Below the pieces are notes generated by a model. The model was not told where the DNA came from. It searched no databases and saw nothing but the letters and a program-made list of their open reading frames with translations. Below, piece by piece: positions 7,294 through 14,878 of a stretch of 16,442 nt of DNA (within the stretch, counting starts at the first letter, position 1; each line of letters opens with the position of its first letter). Origin of the DNA: Clostridia bacterium (lineage in GTDB: Bacteria; Bacillota; Clostridia; Lutisporales; Lutisporaceae); contig JAQSYB010000126.1 of the NCBI GenBank assembly GCA_029256365.1, forward strand, positions 1 to 16,442, given 5' to 3'. The position numbers and the translations under genes were made by a program.

Positions 7294-8606
7294 TTTCTTC
7301 CCACTCCTTTATATAGGAATCCTAGATTCTTTATATAGCTAGGCATATAAGCATTTCTAAGGTCAATAAAAACAGGTGTTCTTACAGATGATTTCAGCCT
7401 TAAAAAATCAAGATTCAGAAACTCCTGCCACTCCGTTACTAGTACAATACCATCACTACCTTCACAGGCCGAGTAGCTATCCCCACAATACTCAATATCT
7501 AGATCTGGATGGAGCTTCTTCATGTTTTCCATCGCTTCCGGATCATAGGCTTTAATTTTAACACCCTTACCCAATAGTGTTTTCATAATGCTTACAGCCG
7601 GCGCTTCTCGTATGTCGTCGGTTTCGGGTTTAAAAGCAATGCCTAGTATCGCTATGGTCTTGTTTTCCAAACAGCCAATTGCATTTTCTATTTTATTACA
7701 CATCAGCATTGGCTGGTTATCGTTTACTTCTATCGTACTTTCTACAATCTTTGGTATGTACCCAAGATTTTTTCCTATGGTTAGCAAGGCCTTTGTATCC
7801 TTAGGAAAACAGCTCCCACCATAGCCTGGTCCGGGACTTAAGAACTTAGCTCCTATTCTATTGTCCAATCCCATTGCTTTGGATACAATGCCAATATCCG
7901 CATTACAAAGGTCACACATATCAGCTATCTCGTTTATAAAGCTAATTTTTGTGGCCAAAAAAGCATTAGAAGCATATTTTATCATCTCAGCTGTTTCCAA
8001 ATTGGTCACTACCATTGGTATATCCAAATGAATCTGCACATCATATATCCTTTTCATCCGCTTCAATGCAGCTTCACTTTCTGCGCCAATTACGATTCTG
8101 TCAGGCTTTAAGAAGTCCTTCACAGCAGTTCCTTCCCGTAAAAACTCAGGATTGGATACAACATCAAACTCAAATGCTTTATTTCTCCGTGTTAAGATAC
8201 TTTGGATTTCAGCCTTTACTCTATACCCTGTCCCTACTGGAACAGTACTTTTATTTACTATAATCTTGTAATCTTCCATATAGCTCGCAATATCCCGTGC
8301 CGCTTGATACACATATTTCAGATCCGCTGAATCGTCCTGCTGCGGTGGTGTGCCAACTGCAATAAAAATAACTTCAGCATGATCAACAGCCTCTTTCATA
8401 TTCGTAGTAAAGCTTAATCTCTTAGAGCTATGGTTTACTTTTATTACTTCCTCAAGACCGGGTTCATAGATTGGAATGATGCCATCCTTTAGTTTTGCAA
8501 TTTTATCTTTATCAATATCCATGCAAATAACGTTCATGCCCAATTGTGCCAAGCAGCCTCCCGTCACCAGCCCTACATACCCCGAACCAATAACTGCAAT
8601 GTTCAT
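7290..8606 (-). CDS. ugd: UDP-glucose 6-dehydrogenase
   Basis: This 438-residue enzyme oxidises UDP-glucose twice with NAD to UDP-glucuronate. It has an N-terminal Rossmann motif GSGYVG (7-12), TVPVGTG (121-127) and NPEFLREGTAVKDF (152-165). The catalytic cysteine is C266 in GPGYGGSCFPKD. The C-terminal UDP-binding domain includes GIAFKPETDDIREAP. All key residues are present and the length is normal. GGGGTGGG precedes the ATG by about five bases. It follows the glycosyltransferase gene after 95 bases, which hold a long hairpin, and overlaps the epimerase gene by ATGA. In B. subtilis the comparable ytcA gene belongs to a spore-coat cluster. The neighbouring CotS genes suggest that uronic-acid polysaccharide on the spore or cell surface is the end use (inference). 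Confidence 0.95.
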   Translation of the reverse strand: MNIAVIGSGYVGLVTGGCLAQLGMNVICMDIDKDKIAKLKDGIIPIYEPGLEEVIKVNHSSKRLSFTTNMKEAVDHAEVIFIAVGTPPQQDDSADLKYVYQAARDIASYMEDYKIIVNKSTVPVGTGYRVKAEIQSILTRRNKAFEFDVVSNPEFLREGTAVKDFLKPDRIVIGAESEAALKRMKRIYDVQIHLDIPMVVTNLETAEMIKYASNAFLATKISFINEIADMCDLCNADIGIVSKAMGLDNRIGAKFLSPGPGYGGSCFPKDTKALLTIGKNLGYIPKIVESTIEVNDNQPMLMCNKIENAIGCLENKTIAILGIAFKPETDDIREAPAVSIMKTLLGKGVKIKAYDPEAMENMKKLHPDLDIEYCGDSYSACEGSDGIVLVTEWQEFLNLDFLRLKSSVRTPVFIDLRNAYMPSYIKNLGFLYKGVGRK

Positions 8607-8641
8607 ATTCCCACCCCATTTTTAAGTTTAAAAACTGTTAA

Positions 8642-8686
8642 CAAAATCAAGTAACAATAATAACTATTTATTGCTACTTGATTTTG
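8642..8686. repeat. Long intercistronic hairpin between the glycosyltransferase and ugd genes
   Basis: Arms 8642-8660 and 8668-8686 pair over 19 positions with one mismatch (A8654 with C8674) around a 7-base loop. Neither side has an immediate T-run; on the minus strand TTTTT appears only about ten bases after the stem. It could be a weak terminator or attenuator, or a processing/stability element separating expression of the glycosyltransferase from ugd-epimerase-galU. Confidence 0.7.
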
Positions 8687-8701
8687 CTTTAGGCGATTGC
8701 T

Positions 8702-9763
8702 TTAAGATTCTTTTTTCACTTCACGAAATAACTTTAACAAGTCATTTGCGACTCTTTCCCAGCTATACTTTTTAACTGCCAAATCACGTCCAGTTTTTCC
8801 AAATTCCATTGCTGCCTTTTGATTGTCTAAAAGATAATTGATTTTTTCTGCAAAAACCTTAGGATTGCTGTAATCGTCTATTGCAATACCATTTCCATAT
8901 TGCTCCTCCCACTGTGAAGCGCATATAAAAACATCTCCCAAATTGTAATAGCTAGCCATTTCTGCCGGTGTAACAAATCCAGTAAACACAACTGGACCTT
9001 TTAGTGTCTTGGCAAGTGTATTCAGGGACTGTGTAAAGTCATCTACCTTGTTGTCCCCATACCATTTGCTTCCTACAATCACCAATGCCACATCGTTTCT
9101 GCTTTCCATTACAGTCTTCATTGCTTGCAGCACCAAATCAGAACCTTTCTTAGGGCTAAGCCTGCTTACATAAAGGACAATCTTATCCTTCTTAATATTC
9201 AGCTTTGATTTTAAACTATTTCTATTTTCAATGCCTTGCTTAGACCAGCCTGGTTGATAATTATCAACATCAACTCCAGAATAAACGACCTTCAGTTTTT
9301 TATCTGCGCTTGGATAAAGCTTTCTAATACCATCCGCAATAAATTGACTAACTGTAGTAATAAATTCTGCACTTTCTATACATTCCATTGCCTTATCGGG
9401 TGGTATCTTACTTGGGAAAAACATTTCATTATGCATACTGAGACTGATCTTTGCTTTCACCAGTCTCTGCCTTAATAGAGGCACCCAGAGAGGTCTATTG
9501 AAAACATGCACAAGCTGATATTTATCCACCAATTGCTCCATTACATTGTTGATGTATTCCTTAGAGCTACTGCCTGGCACTCTTATATACTGCAGCCCCT
9601 CATTTTTCTCTCTACTGGGCAAGCTTGGATGTGCAATGCTAAAAATGGTTATTTTATGCTGACCTACTATATATGGCAAGATGCCCTGAATATATTGTTG
9701 AATTGCCCCACCGGCAACGGCTGGAACAGGAAGCTTTTCTGTACAAATAAAAGCAATTTTCAA
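8702..9763 (-). CDS. GT4-family glycosyltransferase (CotSA-like) with apparent in-frame loss of the donor-binding E-x7-E segment
   Basis: This 353-residue protein has two glycosyltransferase B lobes. The N-lobe holds PVPAVAGGAIQQYI near the start, and the C-lobe begins at LYVSRLSPKKGSDL (197-210). Near residue 281 the sequence runs CASQWEEQYGNGIAIDDYSNP. In GT4 enzymes, and in CotSA-type spore-coat transferases, about 30 residues stand between the equivalents of QWEE and YGNGI. They carry the EAMAAG and GG.PE motifs that bind the sugar nucleotide. Those residues are absent here without a frame change (junction near 8890-8910). The enzyme is therefore probably inactive or altered, and the usual length of roughly 380 fits a loss of about 30. 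The start is a TTG with AGAGGTG six to seven bases before it. The gene lies 11 bases after the second cotS-like gene, in the arrangement of spore-coat clusters. Confidence 0.82.
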   Translation of the reverse strand: MKIAFICTEKLPVPAVAGGAIQQYIQGILPYIVGQHKITIFSIAHPSLPSREKNEGLQYIRVPGSSSKEYINNVMEQLVDKYQLVHVFNRPLWVPLLRQRLVKAKISLSMHNEMFFPSKIPPDKAMECIESAEFITTVSQFIADGIRKLYPSADKKLKVVYSGVDVDNYQPGWSKQGIENRNSLKSKLNIKKDKIVLYVSRLSPKKGSDLVLQAMKTVMESRNDVALVIVGSKWYGDNKVDDFTQSLNTLAKTLKGPVVFTGFVTPAEMASYYNLGDVFICASQWEEQYGNGIAIDDYSNPKVFAEKINYLLDNQKAAMEFGKTGRDLAVKKYSWERVANDLLKLFREVKKES

Positions 9764-9774
9764 TGGTTACACCT

Positions 9775-10734
9775 CTATTCAAGTAATTTCATTAATGCTG
9801 GAATTTTTGCTTTCTCAAATCTTGCCATCCTTTCAATTTCCGATGGGCTTGCCTGTTTATTTTTTATATACTGATCTTTGATTAGGCCATGGAACCAATG
9901 TGGGAACAACAAATCAATATATAGAATTTTCTTTTCATTATCAGTGATCGGGTTTTCACTGGAGTACCAGTTTAGGATTTCATTTATCTTGTTGACATTA
10001 AATGCATCCCCATCAACAGCCAATTTACCTATTATTTTTCTTAAGTCTCTTGCAGAGAAATCATAGGTTACGGAATCTAGATCAAGAACAATGATTCCCT
10101 CAGCTGTAGAAATTGCATTTCCTTTTCCAAAGTCTTGATGACAGAGCACCTTTAAATCAGAATCCGGAGTTGATAGGCTATTATACGGTGATTTACCAAA
10201 GTGAGACTTATTCGTACTATTTTGCAATGCTACATCCTTCCATGTCTCAAATCTGTTTCTCATAGAGGTGTACTGTTCTGGCCATCTTCCGAATTTGACC
10301 GATTCTCTGGCACCTTCTGGATACTGATATCCTTTGGATGCTTTATGGAAGGCCGCAAGGCCTTTGAGGGCTGCTTCAAGATCTGTTTTATTGCTAAAGT
10401 TCAGGTCTTTTCCCTCCAACCATTCGTACACAACGAACAGTTGATCATTGTATTGTACAACTGGCTGACCTTCTCGATTCAATATAATTCCAGGAACATT
10501 TCCACCGGATTTTTTGATGTAAATCTGCGCATTTACAGAAAATTGAACCTTGTCATAGGTTTGTTTCAATCTTTTTAAACATAAGACCTGGTTCGCTGTG
10601 TTCACTTTCCACACAGTTTTTATGGAGCCGCTTTGGATGATTGTAATGCTTTTGGGTGTAATATCATATTCCTGCAAAACCCTGACAGCCAAATCATCCA
10701 ATTCTTTTATAGACTCCTTCATAACTTCACTCAT
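9775..10734 (-). CDS. CotS-family spore-coat protein (kinase-like fold), copy nearer the glycosyltransferase
   Basis: This 319-residue protein belongs to the CotS family, which has the aminoglycoside/choline-kinase fold. The catalytic-loop motif is H199-Q-D-F-G-K-G-N206, and the metal-binding motif is LDLD (217-220), followed by ARDLRKIIGK. The typical CotS tail DLLFPHWFHGL is also present. K55-R-L-K could serve as the ATP-binding lysine. I prefer the ATG at 10734, with AAAGGA upstream, over the ATG at 10752, which has no ribosome site. Compared with the neighbouring copy, about 20 residues are missing between GK181 and SPYNSL, near base 10194. This may be a natural short loop or an in-frame deletion. 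CotS proteins sit in the spore coat of Bacillus and are common in Clostridia; their substrate, if any, is unknown. It probably shares an operon with the flanking genes. Confidence 0.85.
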   Translation of the reverse strand: MSEVMKESIKELDDLAVRVLQEYDITPKSITIIQSGSIKTVWKVNTANQVLCLKRLKQTYDKVQFSVNAQIYIKKSGGNVPGIILNREGQPVVQYNDQLFVVYEWLEGKDLNFSNKTDLEAALKGLAAFHKASKGYQYPEGARESVKFGRWPEQYTSMRNRFETWKDVALQNSTNKSHFGKSPYNSLSTPDSDLKVLCHQDFGKGNAISTAEGIIVLDLDSVTYDFSARDLRKIIGKLAVDGDAFNVNKINEILNWYSSENPITDNEKKILYIDLLFPHWFHGLIKDQYIKNKQASPSEIERMARFEKAKIPALMKLLE

Positions 10735-10761
10735 ATTTTTCGATCCTTTCATAACTATATT

Positions 10762-11799
10762 TTACTTGCCAATGTTCTGCGTTAATAAATCAAAATTATC
10801 ATACATAGATGCCATTGACTTTTCTACCTCAGCCATTTCTTTGATTCTTCGCATGTATTTTTCTGTTGTCCAGGAATCTTCTCTTTGATTGTAATATTTG
10901 CTCATAGCGCCAAAGAATAGGTGTGGGAACATCAGGTCGCACTTCACAACCTTCCACTCATCAGCAGACAAGGGATTTACCGATTGATAGTAAGCAACGA
11001 TGTTTTTTGCTAGTTCTGTATTGGCTTTTCCTGACTTTTTCATGATTTTGTTGAAAAGCTTTCTAATGTCTCTAGCTGGCAATTCAAATGTGATTGAATC
11101 TGTGTCAATTACATATAATCCAGCAGATGTTAAAATTAAATTGCCCGCTGCGAAATCTTGGTGGCACAAACATCCTATGTCCCGTATTTTATCAACCCAG
11201 TTCTTATATTCCGGACCCTGTAGCTCACTGATTACTTTTCGTCCTCTTTCCAAGAAATAAGGAAATTCAGAAACAATCAGCTTACCAATAGGAGTGTTCC
11301 CTCCAGTTTGAACCTCGTTTTTATAAAATTCATTCATGGCTTCCAACACACTTGTATAGCTTTCTATCCAAGTACCAAGGTGTTCCTTTGGCTTTGTATC
11401 ATCCAACACCTTAAAGCCTGCTGATGCTTTGTGGAACTTTGCCAGCTCCTTTACAATGGCAGATAATTCTTTGGGAGAGTCATAGCTTGGGGTACTGCCC
11501 TTTATTGCATCAGTAAGTGTAAAACAGATATTATTGAGCATAACGTAATCTGCTCCTGTTTTGGTCTTATTGACCTTTGGAAGCAGAATACCATTCTTTG
11601 TAAGATGGTCCACAGCAGACAAAAGGAATTTCAGTGTCTGCTCAGAGCATGAAACCTTTTTTAAGATTTTATCTCCAACTGGAGTTTTCACCCACCATAC
11701 TCCCTTTTTCTCCTTATAATTTTCATTGGTTACACCCAATACCTTAAAATCATAATTGGCCAATACTTCATTAATTGGCTCTTGGCTTGCAAGTGACAA
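10762..11799 (-). CDS. CotS-family spore-coat protein (kinase-like fold), first gene of the operon
   Basis: This 345-residue protein is of the same family as the next gene. It has H213-Q-D-F-A-A-G-N220 as catalytic loop, IDTD (231-234) as metal-binding motif, ARDIRKLFNK after it, and DLMFPHLFFG in the tail. The N-terminal kinase-like lobe is divergent (DKILKK near 43-48 may supply the lysine). The helical segment between residues 150 and 210 is full length, in contrast to the copy downstream. The start is taken as TTG at 11799, eight bases after GAGGAG; the GTG at 11808 overlaps that ribosome site. The two copies differ enough to be old paralogues rather than a recent duplication. It is the first gene of the run ending at galU. 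Expression during sporulation is expected from the family, but I found no convincing sigma-E or sigma-K promoter upstream. Confidence 0.85.
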   Translation of the reverse strand: MSLASQEPINEVLANYDFKVLGVTNENYKEKKGVWWVKTPVGDKILKKVSCSEQTLKFLLSAVDHLTKNGILLPKVNKTKTGADYVMLNNICFTLTDAIKGSTPSYDSPKELSAIVKELAKFHKASAGFKVLDDTKPKEHLGTWIESYTSVLEAMNEFYKNEVQTGGNTPIGKLIVSEFPYFLERGRKVISELQGPEYKNWVDKIRDIGCLCHQDFAAGNLILTSAGLYVIDTDSITFELPARDIRKLFNKIMKKSGKANTELAKNIVAYYQSVNPLSADEWKVVKCDLMFPHLFFGAMSKYYNQREDSWTTEKYMRRIKEMAEVEKSMASMYDNFDLLTQNIGK

Positions 11800-11983
11800 A
11801 ATTACCACTCCTCTTTATCAGATTAATTAACACTGGCTGCTCATAACCTCATCTCAATGCTCTTCCACTTCAAATTCCCATTATGCCGCTTCGTTGCCTT
11901 GAGGTGTTGTAAAAGCTTTTGACTTGTCCTGCTACATTATATTAAACAGCCTTGTTTTTGGTACAATTTATTTATTTGAGTAT

Positions 11984-12028
11984 AAAAAAAGGACCTATAA
12001 AACAAGATCATTTGTTTTATAGGTCCTT
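11984..12028 (-). terminator. Strong intrinsic terminator after the ftsEX-M23 operon
   Basis: Arms 11989-12005 and 12012-12028 form a perfect 17-bp stem with a 6-base loop. On the minus strand a run of T residues follows through 11984. It starts four bases after the M23 peptidase stop and should end the ftsE-ftsX-M23 transcript. Confidence 0.92.
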
Positions 12029-12031
12029 ATG

Positions 12032-13153
12032 CTATTTTCCTAAATAATTCATTGGATTTTTGTGCTGTCCATTTTCTCTCACTTCAAAGTGCAGATGAGG
12101 TCCCGTGGAAAGCCCTGTACTGCCTATCTTTGCAATATCTTGCCCTCTTTTTACCTCGTCTCCTTCTTTCACTAGAAGCTTGGAATTATGGGCATATAAG
12201 GTGGATATCTTCCCGCCGTGGTCAATGATGACAGTATAGCCATAGCCTCCGTAATAACCTGCGAAAATTACCTTTCCGGCATTACCAGCAAGAACTGCAG
12301 ATCCCGATTTTGCACCGATGTCTATACCTGTATGAAGCTTCTTTGTCTTTAGAATTGGATGTATTCTATATCCATAAGGAGATGTAATCCTTGTGCTTGA
12401 TGGCACAGGCCATCCAATCTTGCCTTGTGTATATTTACCGTTTGATTGCAATGCCAGTATTTTCTTCTCTAATTCCTTAGATTCTTGTAGGAGCTTGTCC
12501 TCTAGTCGATTAAGCTCTTTTAAATCCTTCAGCAGATTATTTAAGACCTTGGTTCTATCATCCTTTGCAGAAGCAACCTGCTCCTTCTTGTCTCCAATCT
12601 GTTGCTTCAGCCTTTCCTTTTCATCCATCTCGCTTTGCAGCTGCGCTTCTTTTTGTGCTATCGTGTCACGTTGAAGCTTCATATCCTGCAATAGATTCAC
12701 ATCATAATTCATAATCTTCTTTAAAAAATCCACTCTAGATATAAAATCTCCAAAGCTGGCTGAGTCCAAGATTACTGACAAATACCCTACAGAACCAGTT
12801 TCATACATCACTCTGACTCTTTTCTTTAATAGCTCCTTCTGCCCATCAGCATCTTGCGCAGCTCGTTCCAAATCTCTTTTGGTAACCAATATTTGCGACT
12901 CTAGTGTGGTCAATTGTCCCTCAACAGTGTCCAATTCCTTCTCTGTTTGATTCAGCTTATTGTCCAGTTCTTCTACCTGCTTGGAAATGCTTTTCTTTTC
13001 GCTTTCCTTTTTATTGATGCTGTTTTTGGTTTCCTGCAGCAGCTTATCATTTTTTTCTAATTGTTTCTTTAAGTCAGAATCCGTATCTGCTGAAATCATT
13101 ACAGTTGTTGCAAATATACAAATCAGCAAAATAGCTATTATCCTTTTCAACAT
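12032..13153 (-). CDS. Secreted coiled-coil M23 metallopeptidase (EnvC-like, FtsEX-associated)
   Basis: This 373-residue protein has a signal peptide (about 1-22) and two long heptad-rich coiled-coil stretches (about 25-115 and 155-235). Between them is a short segment with GYLSVILDSASFGDFISR (123-140). The C-terminal M23 (LytM) domain spans about 255-372. Zinc-binding and catalytic residues are all visible: H274 and D278 in HTGID, H322 in LYAHN, and H353-L-H355 in GPHLHFE. This suggests an active peptidase, unlike E. coli EnvC, whose LytM domain has lost its metal ligands. The ATG follows AGGAGG by about ten bases and lies 11 bases after ftsX. Coiled-coil hydrolases or activators encoded with ftsEX are typically controlled by the FtsEX complex through the membrane, and that control is inferred here from gene order. 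Cross-links of the peptidoglycan stem peptides are the expected substrate. Confidence 0.92.
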   Translation of the reverse strand: MLKRIIAILLICIFATTVMISADTDSDLKKQLEKNDKLLQETKNSINKKESEKKSISKQVEELDNKLNQTEKELDTVEGQLTTLESQILVTKRDLERAAQDADGQKELLKKRVRVMYETGSVGYLSVILDSASFGDFISRVDFLKKIMNYDVNLLQDMKLQRDTIAQKEAQLQSEMDEKERLKQQIGDKKEQVASAKDDRTKVLNNLLKDLKELNRLEDKLLQESKELEKKILALQSNGKYTQGKIGWPVPSSTRITSPYGYRIHPILKTKKLHTGIDIGAKSGSAVLAGNAGKVIFAGYYGGYGYTVIIDHGGKISTLYAHNSKLLVKEGDEVKRGQDIAKIGSTGLSTGPHLHFEVRENGQHKNPMNYLGK

Positions 13154-13164
13154 GCAGATACCTC

Positions 13165-14061
13165 CTATACCTTGATAAATTTTCTTACGGATAGAAAACT
13201 TCCAATGATGCCTATCAACAAGCCTACGGCTGTCAACAGCATTGCAAGGCTGTTTATTACTTCTCCAAATGGCATTAAGGTTACAGACAACAGCCCTATC
13301 ATTTGATTCTTGATGAGATTGCTGCTGTAATAATATCCAATACCAACAGCAAGTGTAGTAATAAAGCTTCCGAATAAGCCCAATAGTATCCCTTCCACAA
13401 TGAAAGGACCCCGTACAAACCAGTCTGTAGCACCGACATATTTCATGATGCTGATTTCCCTGCGTCTTGCATATACAGTCAATTTAATCGTATTGGATAT
13501 GATAAATATTGATATAAAAACCAATATCGTAATAATGACCAAACTGCTGACCCTAAGAATATATGTTGTTTTGAGCAGTTTCTCCAGCTCTTCCTTCCCA
13601 TAAACAACTCTTTCAATATTTGACATGGAGGATATGGCCAAAGCTACGGAATTTGCTTTGCTTGGATCTGTCAATGTCACTTTAAAGCTGTCTGGCAAAG
13701 GGTTATCCCCTTCTAAGCCTTCCAGAAGATATGAGTTGTCGCCCCATTGCTTATTCAAGTCCGTTAAGGCTTGCGCTTTTGGTATAAATTGAATGTCCTG
13801 AACTCCTGAAATGGTCTTCAGCTCTTTGGTCATCGAGCTTACAATGGCCTCACTTAGGTTGTCGTGGAGATAAACCTTCATTTCAATTTGTGATTCCAGT
13901 TTTGATGCTGCATAATCCACATTGATAACAATGATAAAAAATATTGATATTACCAGCAATGCAGCGATTACAGAACTGATAGAGGCAGCACTCATGGTTT
14001 TGTTTTTTCGGAGACTGCCAAAGCCCTCCTTGACAAAAAACTTAGCGGTTCTGATTTTCAC
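13165..14061 (-). CDS. ftsX: Cell-division ABC-type membrane protein FtsX
   Basis: This 298-residue protein has the FtsX topology. One membrane segment lies near residue 32, then an extracellular loop of about 110 residues. Three membrane segments follow in the C-terminal half (around 165-190, 215-240 and 262-285). The N-terminal KIRTAKFFVKEGFGSLRKNKTMS and the conserved RRREISIMKYVGATDWFVRGPF before the last helices are family signatures. I chose the GTG at 14061, which has GAGGTGG eight bases upstream and gives the usual FtsX N-terminus. The ATG at 14085 would add eight residues. Either start overlaps the end of ftsE, so the two are translationally coupled. FtsX does not transport; with FtsE it relays ATP hydrolysis to peptidoglycan hydrolases outside the membrane. 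The next gene encodes the likely partner. Confidence 0.92.
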   Translation of the reverse strand: MKIRTAKFFVKEGFGSLRKNKTMSAASISSVIAALLVISIFFIIVINVDYAASKLESQIEMKVYLHDNLSEAIVSSMTKELKTISGVQDIQFIPKAQALTDLNKQWGDNSYLLEGLEGDNPLPDSFKVTLTDPSKANSVALAISSMSNIERVVYGKEELEKLLKTTYILRVSSLVIITILVFISIFIISNTIKLTVYARRREISIMKYVGATDWFVRGPFIVEGILLGLFGSFITTLAVGIGYYYSSNLIKNQMIGLLSVTLMPFGEVINSLAMLLTAVGLLIGIIGSFLSVRKFIKV

Positions 14062-14737
14062 TGAAATATCCACCTCGTCTTTCATCTCTGATTATATTGC
14101 CTTCATTTATTTCAACAACCCTTTTTTTCATTTTATCAACGATATGCAAATCATGGGTTGCCATAATTACAGTTGTTCCTCTTTGATTTATTTCACTAAA
14201 CAGCTTCATAATTTCTACGGACATCTCTGGATCCAAATTGCCCGTAGGCTCATCAGCAACCAAAATGGAAGGACTGTTTACCATGGCTCTAGCTATGGAA
14301 ACTCTTTGCTGCTCTCCTCCCGACAGCTGATGGGGATACTGCTTTGACTTCTTACTTAAGCCAACCATCCCAAGCATCATGGGTACTTGTCTTCGGATAT
14401 CCTTTGAAGCCGCTTCCACAACATCCATTGCAAAAGCGACGTTTTCATATACTGTTTTATCTTGGAGCAGTCTAAAGTCTTGGAATACCACACCCATACT
14501 TCTTCTCAAATGAGGTATATGGCTTCTTTTTATTTTTGTGATGTCCTTATCATCTACAATTATTTTACCGGAATCAAGCTCTAGTTCCTTCATTAACAGC
14601 TTTATAATAGTTGATTTTCCCGCCCCGCTGGTACCAACAAGAAAAACAAACTCCCCATTTTCAATGTTAAGACTTACATTATTCAAGGCCACATGTCCGT
14701 TGGCAAACTTTTTATTTACATTGATCAGTTGAATCAA
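14042..14737 (-). CDS. ftsE: Cell-division ATP-binding protein FtsE
   Basis: This 231-residue ABC ATPase has Walker A GTSGAGKST (35-43), signature LSGGEQQR (138-145), Walker B ILVADEP with E163, and the switch histidine H195 in ATHD. The stretch RRSMGVVFQDFRLL (78-91) is typical of FtsE. All catalytic residues are intact. The start is a TTG at 14737 with GGGATGTG about five bases before it; the same GGATGTGATTTT leader occurs before the zur gene. It partners with FtsX, encoded in the overlapping next gene. In many Firmicutes and Actinobacteria ftsEX governs cell-wall hydrolysis at elongation or division, and in B. subtilis it also affects entry into sporulation. The gene starts 75 bases after the terminator of the PAP2 gene, so its promoter must lie in that gap, though none is obvious. 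Confidence 0.95.
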   Translation of the reverse strand: MIQLINVNKKFANGHVALNNVSLNIENGEFVFLVGTSGAGKSTIIKLLMKELELDSGKIIVDDKDITKIKRSHIPHLRRSMGVVFQDFRLLQDKTVYENVAFAMDVVEAASKDIRRQVPMMLGMVGLSKKSKQYPHQLSGGEQQRVSIARAMVNSPSILVADEPTGNLDPEMSVEIMKLFSEINQRGTTVIMATHDLHIVDKMKKRVVEINEGNIIRDERRGGYFSENQNR

Positions 14738-14812
14738 AAAATCACATCCCTTCGGGTTTTCTATCTATCGCAAATTTACTTAAAAAACTTCATGGTAATA
14801 ATTCTATTCTAC

Positions 14813-14851
14813 AAAAAAAAACAAAATCCTCTACAAATCTAGGATTTTGTT
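14813..14851 (-). terminator. Intrinsic terminator after the PAP2 gene
   Basis: On the minus strand AACAAAATCCT and AGGATTTTGTT (14841-14851 with 14820-14830) form an 11-bp stem with a 10-base loop, followed by eight or nine T residues at 14821-14813. It ends the PAP2 transcript before ftsE. Confidence 0.88.
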
Positions 14852-14878
14852 ATGTTTTAGCAATATGTTACGACATAG

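Noticed and set aside
11809..11983. Sporulation sigma-factor promoter before the first cotS-like gene
   Set aside because: A TATAAT (near 11940) and a CATAATG sequence (near 11880) occur on the minus strand, but neither has a partner element at proper spacing for sigma-A, sigma-E or sigma-K that I could defend.
14061..14085. FtsX start at the ATG 14085
   Set aside because: The GTG at 14061 has a ribosome site at correct distance (GAGGTGG, eight bases) and gives the standard FtsX N-terminus.
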